A stretch of 64,000 nucleotides of DNA, taken from Desulfobulbus sp. GTDB lineage: Bacteria; Desulfobacterota; Desulfobulbia; Desulfobulbales; Desulfobulbaceae. The stretch lies in assembly GCF_030824455.1 (NCBI RefSeq), contig NZ_JAVBXR010000095.1, positions 1-64,000 of the forward strand. Reading direction: 5' to 3'. The translations under genes and the position numbers were made by a program. A model generated the notes under the pieces. It was not told the origin of the DNA, did no database searches, and saw only the letters and a list, made by a program, of their open reading frames with translations. Every line of letters begins with the position of its first letter. Positions within the stretch are counted from its first letter, which is position 1. This document shows, in pieces, positions 48,960-56,391 of the stretch.

Positions 48960-50195
48960 ATGAACAAAACACTCGGAGCCGTGGGGTTGCTTCTGCTTGC
49001 CACTGCCGGATCGGCCCTAGCCTCGGGCTATCGTATTCCCGAGCAATCGGTGAATTCCACCGCCCGCGCCGGCAGCTATGTGGCCTATACGCCGAGCGCC
49101 GACGCCGCCTATTACAATCCTGCCAACATGTCCTGGTTGGAGGATCGGGGTTATCTCGAGGTGGACGCCACCTGGATTCATCTGAGCGCGATTGAGTACA
49201 CCGATCACATTGCCGCGCGTAGCGGCGAAACAGAGGAGGAAGATTTTTTCCTGCCGACGTTCTTTGCGGTGTCGCCCGACTACAACAATTTTCGGGTGGG
49301 ATTTTCGGTCACCGCGCCAGGGGGCTTGTCCAAACGCTGGCAGGATCCGTATCCGCGCACCTTTGCCGAAGAATTCAGCCTGAAAATTTTTGACGTCAAT
49401 CCGACGCTATCCTACAAATTTTGCGACCGGTTTTCTGTGGCTGGCGGCGTTCGCGCCATTTATGTCGACGGCAAGGTCAAAAGCAACGGCGTGATCAATG
49501 CCTACGGCACTACCGCAACAAGAGATATGGATGGCGACGCCCTGGAGGCAGGGTACAATCTCGCCATGACCGTTCGACCTGTTGACAAAATGAACGTCAG
49601 CGTGACCTATCGATCCGAGGTGGATTTAGGGATTGAAGGTCATGCCAATTTGTCGACCAACTATCCCGTGGCCCCCAATACGTACAGCGGCGACACAGGG
49701 GTGGAAATTCCCCTGCCGGCGGTGCTGGCAGTCGCCGCTTCCTACACTTTTTTTGATCAGCTGACCGTGGAGCTCGAGTATGACCGCACCTATTGGTCTG
49801 ATTACGAGCAACTCGATTTTACTTATCCGGCGCCCTTTAGCAATCCAGCGCTGGATGCCGCCTTTGACGACGCCAAAGCAAAAAAATGGTCAGACACCGA
49901 CGCCTGGCGGCTGAGCTTCACCTATGACCTGAAGAACAATTTCACCCTCATGGCGGGCATTGCCATCGACGAGAACCCTGTGCCCAACGACAACCTCGGG
50001 TTTGAACTGCCCGACTCCGACGCCATGCTGTACTCGGTGGGGCTGCGGTATAAAGTCAATCAGGATATGGAACTGGGAGTTGCCTATCTCTACGACGACA
50101 AGGAAAGCCGCGACGTGAACAACGCTTCCATTGACGGCTCCTTTGAAGACGCCGCCGCCCACCTGTTGACGTTTGGGTTGACCTATAAACTGTAG
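48960..50195 (+). CDS. OmpP1/FadL-family outer-membrane transporter
   Basis: This 411-residue protein has a signal peptide (MNKTLGAVGLLLLATAGSALA) and the FadL lead ASGYRIPEQSVNSTARAGSYVAYTPSADAAYYNPANMSWL, including the NPA segment that lines the hatch. It ends in LTFGLTYKL, a barrel C terminus. FadL proteins admit long-chain fatty acids or other hydrophobic compounds. ATG 48960 follows GGGGGA. It probably shares an operon with the acyl-CoA synthetase, and a strong terminator follows. Confidence 0.92.
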   Translation: MNKTLGAVGLLLLATAGSALASGYRIPEQSVNSTARAGSYVAYTPSADAAYYNPANMSWLEDRGYLEVDATWIHLSAIEYTDHIAARSGETEEEDFFLPTFFAVSPDYNNFRVGFSVTAPGGLSKRWQDPYPRTFAEEFSLKIFDVNPTLSYKFCDRFSVAGGVRAIYVDGKVKSNGVINAYGTTATRDMDGDALEAGYNLAMTVRPVDKMNVSVTYRSEVDLGIEGHANLSTNYPVAPNTYSGDTGVEIPLPAVLAVAASYTFFDQLTVELEYDRTYWSDYEQLDFTYPAPFSNPALDAAFDDAKAKKWSDTDAWRLSFTYDLKNNFTLMAGIAIDENPVPNDNLGFELPDSDAMLYSVGLRYKVNQDMELGVAYLYDDKESRDVNNASIDGSFEDAAAHLLTFGLTYKL

Positions 50196-50222
50196 TTCGC
50201 CCCTCGCAGCGAGGTGTCGCCA

Positions 50223-50258
50223 ACGGGTCCGGGACATGTTCCGGACCCGTTTTTTTTT
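50223..50258 (+). terminator. Rho-independent terminator after FadL-type gene
   Basis: ACGGGTCCGG pairs with CCGGACCCGT around an 8-nt loop and is followed by nine T residues. The convergent M50 gene ends inside the T-run. Confidence 0.92.
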
Positions 50259-50883
50259 ATCCCAGCAGCAGTGAATTGGAGAAGCGGATGATCGGCATGA
50301 TCAGCCAGCCGATGGCCCCGGTATAGAAGAGCCCTAAAAGAATAAAAAATCCATAGGGTTCGAGCTTGGCGTAGCCGCGAGCCGCCTCTGGCGGCAGCAG
50401 GCCCATGAGCACCTTGGAACCGTCGAGCGGCGGAATAGGAATGCAGTTGAACACCGCCAGCATGATGTTGATCCAAACGCTGGCCGCCAGCATCGCCACC
50501 ACCGGTTGCAAAAAGAAAAAAGGCAGGAAATGGAGGGCCACCAACAGGTGGGCCAGGGCGGCGCTGGCAACGGCCAGGACCACATTGGCCCCTGGTCCGG
50601 CCAGAGCCACTTTGAGCATGTCCTGGCGCGGATTTTTAAAGTACCAGGGGTTGACCGGCACCGGCTTGGCCCAGCCGATTTTCATGATGATAAATGCCAA
50701 CACGCCGAGCGGATCAAGGTGCTTGAGCGGGTTGAGGGTCAATCGGCCTTCGTTTTTGGCGGTGGGATCGCCCAGGCGAAATGCCACGTAGCCGTGCGCC
50801 AGTTCATGCACCGTCAGGGCAAACAGCAGAGGCGGGGCCTGGATGATCAGTTGCTGCATAAAGCTGTTAATGTCGAAATTCAT
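50257..50883 (-). CDS. Site-2 protease family (M50) membrane metalloprotease
   Basis: This 208-residue protein with about five membrane segments has the zinc motif HELAH (His26, Glu27, His30) in TVHELAHGY and the second ligand region IPIPPLDGSKVL (family NPDG-like site, here with PPLDG). Such proteases cut transmembrane helices or hydrophobic segments. It has no PDZ domain and a short length typical of the Rv-type/YwhC group. It follows the nucleotidyltransferase fusion gene on the minus strand, 114 bases away. Confidence 0.87.
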   Translation of the reverse strand: MNFDINSFMQQLIIQAPPLLFALTVHELAHGYVAFRLGDPTAKNEGRLTLNPLKHLDPLGVLAFIIMKIGWAKPVPVNPWYFKNPRQDMLKVALAGPGANVVLAVASAALAHLLVALHFLPFFFLQPVVAMLAASVWINIMLAVFNCIPIPPLDGSKVLMGLLPPEAARGYAKLEPYGFFILLGLFYTGAIGWLIMPIIRFSNSLLLG

Positions 50884-50997
50884 AGCAAAAAAATATTCTC
50901 CTGATGCGCTGTTGGCGCTCGGACAAAAGAGAGGGGCGGGCGCGTTGGCAAACGATAAGGCAAAACGGCTAAAAAGCGAGGGGAAACAACACCGCGT

Positions 50998-53679
50998 TCA
51001 GGAACTGCGGGGAAGTGGGGGATGGGCGCTGCGAATGAAGGCCAGGGCCTGCTCGTGGTTGGTGATCTCGCCGTCCAGTTGCATTTCGATCAGATGGTTG
51101 CGGATGGCGCGAAATTGTGGGCCGGGGGTGTAGCCCATGGCCTTGAGTTCGTCGCCGCCGACCAGGGGCGTCGCCTTGCGCAAGGTGGTGACAAAGAGGG
51201 ACACCGCCTGCTGGATGTGGCGTTTGCGGGCGATGGTCATCAGGTGCAGCAGCCCCTCGACTTCGAGCTCGCCGAGCAGCCAATAGGTCTCGCTGGGCTT
51301 GAGAAAGGGGCGTTTCTGCATTTCCTGGGCGATTTTTTCCGCGTCCGTCTTCTGCAAGATCAGTTTTTTCCGCTGTTTGGGCGGGATGTCGAACCGATGG
51401 CAAAAATTGATCAGCTCTTTGGTGCGCGACCGGCTCATGATCGCCAGCAGATAGACCATCCAGGTTTCCACCTTGTCCGGGAGGTAGAGCAGTTTGAACC
51501 AGGAGATCGCCTGGTGGGCCTGAACGAGGCCGTGGATGAAGCGGCGATCGATCTTCAGGTTGGGGCGCAGGTCCGGCCAGAGAAAGGGGAAGAGCTTGAA
51601 ATAGCCCATGCGCTTCAGGGCCGGGGACGGATCGTCCTCAGAGAGGATGAGCTTGAGTTCGTGGAAAAACCGGGGGCCATCGAACCGGTCGAACAGGTTC
51701 ATCTGCACCGTGTTTTTGATCAGCTTTTCGGTGTGGCGGGTGATGGTGAAATCGAGCCGCCCCTCGAAGCGGATCGCCCGGAAAATGCGGGTGGGATCCT
51801 CGACAAAGCTCAGATTGTGCAGCACCTGGATGCGCCGCTCCTTGAGATCGTTCTGGCAGTTGAAATAATCCACCAGGGCGCCGAACCGCTCGGGATTGAG
51901 ATGCACCGCCATGGCGTTGATGGTGAAATCGCGGCGGTAGAGGTCAAGCTTGATCGAGCTGAGTTCCACCGTGGGCATGGCCGCCGGGTGGGCGTAGTAT
52001 TCGAGCCGGGCGGTGGCCACGTCGACGCGGGTCTGATCGGGAAAGATCACCGTGGCGGTGCCGAATTTTTCGTGGGGATGGACCACGCCGCGCCGCTGTT
52101 GGGCCAGAAACTTGGCAAAACGGATGCCGTCGCCCTCGACGACGATGTCGATATCGGTGTTTTTGACGTGCAGCAGCAGGTCGCGCACGAAACCGCCGGC
52201 CACATAGGCGTTGCAGTCCAAGTGGGCGGCGGCTTCGCCGATTTCGCGCAGCAGGACGATGATCTCCCGGGGCAGCACCTGGGCCATGACCCCGCCGAGG
52301 TTGCGCGTTCGTTCCACCGAGGGCCGTTCGTCGCCGCGGAGCAGATCGGAGGAGAGGTTGCCCGGGTCGTTGACCAGCAGGCCTAGGAGATCGGTGCGGG
52401 TGATCACGCCGACGATCTCCTCGCCCCGGACCACCGGGATCAGGCGCTGTCGGTTCTCAACGATCAGTTTCTGGATGTCGGAGAGGGTGCCGTTCTCCTC
52501 GATGGTGGCGATTTCGGTGGTCATGTAATCCGCCACCGGCAGCCCGCCCAGTTGGTGAAAGATGGCTTTTTCCGCCACCATGCGGGAAATCATGCCGAGC
52601 AGACCCGTGGGGCGCGGGCCGTTGTCGGCGCCGTTTTCCCGCACCACCGGCAAAACAGTCACGTTGTAGCGGGTCATCAACCGGTTGGCCTGGTCGATGG
52701 TCACGTTTGGGGTGGCGGTGATCACCGGGGCGCTCATCAGCTCGCCGGCAATGGCTTTGGGGCGGATGTGGCGATGGATCAGGCCGACCAACTGCTCCTC
52801 GGCCTCGGCAATGGTCAGGTCGCGGACCGTGGCTGAGGCCGCCGAGGCGTGGCCGCCGCCGCCGAATTCGCGGGCCACGGCGCCGACGTTGACCTCGGGA
52901 ATGCGGCTGCGGGCGATCAGGTAGGTGCGCTCGCCCATGCTGGCCAGGGCGAAGAGCACGTCGATGTTTTCCATCACCATCAGGCGCTGCACGATGACCG
53001 CGAAATCGTCAATGTAGTCGGTCACGGTCAATTTGGCGATTACCACGGGCACGCCGCGAATCATGTATGCGTGGGATTCCTGGCGCAGCTGGCCGATCAG
53101 GCTGATCTGCTCGGCCGAGAGTTCCCGGGAAACGAACTGGGTAACGACGTCGAGGTTGGCCCCCTGGGTCAGGAGCCAGGCGGCGGCAATCAAATCCTCC
53201 GGGCAGGTGGACGAATGGAGAAAACTGCCGGTGTCCTCGTAGATGCCAAGCGCCATCAGGGTGGCCTCGTCTGGGCTGGGCACGATGCCGCGCTGCTGAA
53301 AGATTTGGGCAAGGAGGGTGGTGGTGGAGCCCAAGGGACGAACTTCCTCTAGGTCGCCGTGGAGGTCGCCGGGTCCGTTGGGGTGATGATCGTAGAGATG
53401 AACGCTGAGATGGGGATTGCGCAGGCAGTCGGCCAGGCCGCCGATTCGCTCCGCTTGGCGGGTGTCGACTACAATCAGCCGTTGCACCCGCGCCAGGTCG
53501 ATGTGCTTGATTTTTTTGAACTCGTAGATGTTGCGAAATTCCTGGGCCAGGTAATCGCGCACGCTTTTTTCCTGAGAGCCGGGAAAGACCAGTTCGGCGT
53601 TCGGGTACAGTCTTTTGGCCGCGACCATGGCCGCCAGGCTGTCGAAGTCGGCGCCGATGTGGGTGGTGATGATGTCCAT
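50998..53679 (-). CDS. tRNA nucleotidyltransferase/poly(A) polymerase fused to DHH-DHHA1-CBS-CBS
   Basis: The product is 893 residues. Domain order: DHH (GADFDSLAAM, VVDTRQ, YDHHPNG, YEDTGSF; about 1-200), DHHA1 (FGGGGHASAASATV, about 275-290), two CBS domains (about 310-430; ELMSAPVITATP and ADYMTTEIATIE), then a class II nucleotidyltransferase (YVAGGFVRDLLLHVKNTDIDIV with catalytic DID) and a helical RNA-binding C terminus. The NTase adds nucleotides to RNA 3' ends; DHH could hydrolyse oligonucleotides. The whole DHH-CBS half is paralogous to the stand-alone protein at 26882-28180. Such fusions are typical of Desulfobacterota. Confidence 0.9.
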   Translation of the reverse strand: MDIITTHIGADFDSLAAMVAAKRLYPNAELVFPGSQEKSVRDYLAQEFRNIYEFKKIKHIDLARVQRLIVVDTRQAERIGGLADCLRNPHLSVHLYDHHPNGPGDLHGDLEEVRPLGSTTTLLAQIFQQRGIVPSPDEATLMALGIYEDTGSFLHSSTCPEDLIAAAWLLTQGANLDVVTQFVSRELSAEQISLIGQLRQESHAYMIRGVPVVIAKLTVTDYIDDFAVIVQRLMVMENIDVLFALASMGERTYLIARSRIPEVNVGAVAREFGGGGHASAASATVRDLTIAEAEEQLVGLIHRHIRPKAIAGELMSAPVITATPNVTIDQANRLMTRYNVTVLPVVRENGADNGPRPTGLLGMISRMVAEKAIFHQLGGLPVADYMTTEIATIEENGTLSDIQKLIVENRQRLIPVVRGEEIVGVITRTDLLGLLVNDPGNLSSDLLRGDERPSVERTRNLGGVMAQVLPREIIVLLREIGEAAAHLDCNAYVAGGFVRDLLLHVKNTDIDIVVEGDGIRFAKFLAQQRRGVVHPHEKFGTATVIFPDQTRVDVATARLEYYAHPAAMPTVELSSIKLDLYRRDFTINAMAVHLNPERFGALVDYFNCQNDLKERRIQVLHNLSFVEDPTRIFRAIRFEGRLDFTITRHTEKLIKNTVQMNLFDRFDGPRFFHELKLILSEDDPSPALKRMGYFKLFPFLWPDLRPNLKIDRRFIHGLVQAHQAISWFKLLYLPDKVETWMVYLLAIMSRSRTKELINFCHRFDIPPKQRKKLILQKTDAEKIAQEMQKRPFLKPSETYWLLGELEVEGLLHLMTIARKRHIQQAVSLFVTTLRKATPLVGGDELKAMGYTPGPQFRAIRNHLIEMQLDGEITNHEQALAFIRSAHPPLPRSS

Positions 53680-53687
53680 GGCCGGGA

Positions 53688-53715
53688 ATTATACACAACA
53701 TGCCCTGTCTGTAAA
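53688..53715 (-). promoter_or_regulatory. Candidate sigma-70 promoter immediately at start of DHH-CBS-NTase gene
   Basis: On the minus strand TTTACA (53715-53710), 16 bases, then a consensus TATAAT (53693-53688). Transcription would start about 53681-53682, only two or three bases before the ATG at 53679, which implies a nearly leaderless mRNA. Confidence 0.5.
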
Positions 53716-53919
53716 GCAAACCCCGGCCCTCGTGGCAGGCGAAGTGTGGAAAAACGGGAAAATCGACATGAAGGACGGGGAACGGCAGCGCCCCAAATCA
53801 GCTCGGAGGTCGAGTTAAAGAGGGACAACTATCGGGTATCCTGCGTTTATTTGGCAATGGTCCTTGAGGCGCCTCGGCAGGGCGGAGAATAAAAATGTTT
53901 GGCATCATTTTGTTGTTGC

Positions 53920-53948
53920 TTGACAATTGGCCGCTGATGCTCTATTTT
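53920..53948 (+). promoter_or_regulatory. sigma-70 promoter of tRNA-Gly and rimP-nusA operon
   Basis: A consensus TTGACA (53920-53925), 17-base spacer and TATTTT (53943-53948) stand 26 bases before the mature tRNA end. The best promoter match in the window. Confidence 0.8.
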
Positions 53949-53974
53949 AATGAACTTCCTATGGATCAGCAGAG

Positions 53975-54050
53975 CGGGTGTAGCTCAGTTGGCAGAGCAC
54001 AAGCTTCCCAAGCTTGGGGTCGCGGGTTCGAACCCCGTTGCCCGCTCCAT
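53975..54050 (+). tRNA. tRNA-Gly (anticodon CCC)
   Basis: The 76-base cloverleaf has acceptor GCGGGTG/TGCCCGC, D arm GCTC-AGTTGGCA-GAGC, anticodon arm CAAGC-TTCCCAA-GCTTG with anticodon CCC, T arm GCGGG-TTCGAAC-CCCGT, discriminator T and encoded CCA. It is transcribed from the promoter at 53920 and heads the rimP-nusA operon. Confidence 0.95.
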
Positions 54051-54123
54051 GGCGAAGCCGCCGGCCGCAAGGCTGGTTCGTTCTGTTGGAATCGGCTGCC
54101 GGATATGCCGGTGAACGTGAAAG

Positions 54124-54145
54124 TGGGCTCTGCCCGCTTTTTTTA
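54124..54145 (+). terminator. Terminator/attenuator between tRNA-Gly and rimP
   Basis: GTGGGC and GCCCGC with a TCT loop are followed by seven T residues (54139-54145). It may end the tRNA transcript or act as an attenuator, since no other promoter for rimP is evident in the following 40 bases. Confidence 0.75.
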
Positions 54146-54185
54146 TTGCCTTTTGCCGAGAACCACAGACCTTTGTCAAGGGGGC

Positions 54186-54695
54186 GTGAAAGCGTTTTTC
54201 CCCGCAAAATCAACTGCAACGGATAGAAAAGCCTTGGACGACGCTTCTGATCGATTGTTGACCGCCATCCAGGGGTTCGCGGAACCTCTGGTAACCGATA
54301 TGGGGATGGAGTTGGTGGAGGTGCAGTTCCGGCGCGAGGGGCACGGCTGGGTTCTCCGGTTTTTTATCGACAAGGAAGGCGGCATAGCCATCGACGATTG
54401 CGCCGCAGTAAGTCGGCAAATCAGCGCCTATCTTGAAGTCGAGGACCTTATCAGCCACGCATATCATCTTGAGGTTTCCTCGCCCGGTCTGGAACGGCCG
54501 CTGAAAAAAAGAACGGATTTTACCCGATATGTTGACCGTTTGGTGCGGATCAAGCTGCGGGAGCCTATGGGAGAGCAGAGGGTGCTGGTCGGCACGCTGC
54601 TTGGCTTGGAGGGCGACGCCGTCCTTCTTGCCCAGGAAGGTGAAACAATCCAAATAGATATGGAAAATATTGCAAGGGCGCGGTTGACGCTGTAG
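54186..54695 (+). CDS. rimP: Ribosome maturation factor RimP
   Basis: This 169-residue protein (30S maturation) has the core MELVEVQFRREGHGWVLRFFIDKEGGIAIDDCAAVSRQI and SSPGLERPLKKRTDFTRYV, then a C-terminal SH3-like barrel. The start is GTG 54186 with AAGGGGG in front; upstream in-frame codons overlap the tRNA. It is the first protein of the nusA-infB operon. Confidence 0.9.
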   Translation: MKAFFPAKSTATDRKALDDASDRLLTAIQGFAEPLVTDMGMELVEVQFRREGHGWVLRFFIDKEGGIAIDDCAAVSRQISAYLEVEDLISHAYHLEVSSPGLERPLKKRTDFTRYVDRLVRIKLREPMGEQRVLVGTLLGLEGDAVLLAQEGETIQIDMENIARARLTL

Positions 54696-54776
54696 CGCCC
54701 GTGCCCACCGAGGTTGAACAGGCGGCGCCTCGGGCCGCGGAAACAACGGAAATGATTGTCTGAGTTGGAGCGAACA

Positions 54777-56156
54777 ATGGTTGGAACAGAAAATCTAAAA
54801 CGAATTGTCGATCAAATCTGCCGGGACAAGGGGATTGATCGGGCCTTGCTGATCGACGCCATTGAAGAGGCTGTTCGTTCCGCTGTCCGAAAAAAATACG
54901 GCAACCGCCGGGAAATCGAGGTTCAATTCAGCGAGGAATCCGGCGAGGTCGAGGTGTTTCAGTATCGCACCGTGGTGGACGAAGTCTACGACGAAGATAC
55001 CGAGATTGCCCTGGAGGACGCCCGTCGTCTTGATCCCGAAATCGAACTGGACGACGACCTGGGCGAAAAGATGGACACCATCGCCGATCTCGGCCGCATC
55101 GCCGCCCAGTCAGCCAAGCAGGTGATCATTCACCGCATGCGCGACGCCGAGCGCGACGTCATCTACGAGATGTACCGCGACCGCCAGGGAACCATCGTCA
55201 ACGGCATTGTGCAGCGGTTTGAGCGCGGCGACATGATCATCAACCTGGGGCGCACCGACGCCATACTGCCCCGCGACGGCCAGATTCCCAAACGATCCTA
55301 CAAGCAGGGCGACCGGATTCGCGCCTATCTCCTGGAAGTCCGCCGCGACGCCCGGGAAGGCAAGTTTCGTGATTCGCAGCTCATTCTCAGTCGGACCTGC
55401 AACGAATTTCTGATCAAGCTGTTCGAGATGGAAGTTCCGGAGATTGCCGAGGGCATCGTCAAGATCATGGGCGCCAGTCGGGAACCCGGGTTCCGGGCCA
55501 AGATCGCGGTGTCTTCGATCGAGTCGGACGTCGATCCGGTGGGTGCCTGCGTGGGGCTCAAGGGCTCGCGGGTGCAAAATGTGGTTCAGGAGCTGCAGGG
55601 CGAGCGGATCGACATCGTGCCTTGGAGCCCGGATCCCGCCAAGTATGCGTACAACGCCTTGGCCCCGGCCGAGGTGTCCATGGTCATCGTCGAAGACGAG
55701 CGCAAGGCGTTGATGGTGATTGTGCCCGACGACCAGCTGTCTTTGGCCATTGGCCGTCAGGGGCAAAACGTCCGTCTCGCTTCCCGCCTACTGGGGTGGA
55801 AGATCGACGTCAAGAGCGAGCAGCGCTACGCCAATATGGACAATCGGGGCTATCGCAGTCTGACGGCGGTTGACGGCGTTGACGAGAGTCTGGCGGATCG
55901 TCTGTTTGCCGCCGGCGTCAGTACGGCGCCTGTGCTGGCGACCATGGACGTGGAGCAGCTGATGACCTTGGCGCGCTTGGATCAGGATCGTGCCTTGGCC
56001 TTGCAAAAAGCAGCCGCCGCAGTCGCGCCGCCCGAGGAAGGCGACGTGGATTATGATGACGATGCGGACGACCTGGATGATCAGGTCGATCAGGTCGATC
56101 AGGTTGATCAGGACGTTCCGGAGTCCCAGGACGGCCCGGCCGCCGATCAGGATTGA
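54777..56156 (+). CDS. nusA: Transcription termination/antitermination factor NusA
   Basis: This 459-residue protein has the N-terminal RNA-polymerase-binding domain (about 1-130; ALLIDAIEEAVRSAVRKKYG), S1 domain (about 130-200; GTIVNGIVQRFERGDMIINLG) and two KH domains (PVGACVGLKGSRVQNVVQEL, SLAIGRQGQNVRLASRL). A helix-hairpin-helix-like segment follows, and an acidic tail with a DQV tandem repeat. It controls pausing, termination and antitermination. ATG 54777 follows GGAG. Its stop overlaps the ylxR start (TGATG). Confidence 0.94.
   Translation: MVGTENLKRIVDQICRDKGIDRALLIDAIEEAVRSAVRKKYGNRREIEVQFSEESGEVEVFQYRTVVDEVYDEDTEIALEDARRLDPEIELDDDLGEKMDTIADLGRIAAQSAKQVIIHRMRDAERDVIYEMYRDRQGTIVNGIVQRFERGDMIINLGRTDAILPRDGQIPKRSYKQGDRIRAYLLEVRRDAREGKFRDSQLILSRTCNEFLIKLFEMEVPEIAEGIVKIMGASREPGFRAKIAVSSIESDVDPVGACVGLKGSRVQNVVQELQGERIDIVPWSPDPAKYAYNALAPAEVSMVIVEDERKALMVIVPDDQLSLAIGRQGQNVRLASRLLGWKIDVKSEQRYANMDNRGYRSLTAVDGVDESLADRLFAAGVSTAPVLATMDVEQLMTLARLDQDRALALQKAAAAVAPPEEGDVDYDDDADDLDDQVDQVDQVDQDVPESQDGPAADQD
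56089..56122 (+). repeat. 9-bp tandem repeat in nusA tail
   Basis: About four copies of GATCAGGTC with small variation encode the acidic DQV repeats near the NusA C terminus. In-frame unit length means copy number can change without frameshift. Confidence 0.7.
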
Positions 56157-56353
56157 TGAAGCGGGGACACGTCCCGGAGCGAACCTGCCGAGGTTGCGGC
56201 CAGAAGGCCCCTCAGTCCGGCTTGTTGCGTTTTGTTGTCGTCGACGGCCGGTTGGTCGCGGAAGGGCGGAGCGGCAAGGGAATCTATTGTTGCAACCAAA
56301 GCCTGTGTCGTGATCGGTTGGCAAAAAGCAAAAAGGTCCTGAAAGCGGACTGA
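56156..56353 (+). CDS. ylxR: YlxR (DUF448) family protein
   Basis: This 65-residue protein has the YlxR fold: PERTCRGCGQKAPQSGLLRFV, GRSGKGIYCCNQSLCRDRLAKSK, with the conserved CRGC zinc-like pair. In some bacteria YlxR (RnpM) binds RNase P RNA. The ATG overlaps the nusA stop and infB follows, which is the usual order. Confidence 0.9.
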   Translation: MKRGHVPERTCRGCGQKAPQSGLLRFVVVDGRLVAEGRSGKGIYCCNQSLCRDRLAKSKKVLKAD

Positions 56354-56391
56354 ACCCATGCGTGGCGGGTTACAGAGGAAGGGAGCGTTTG

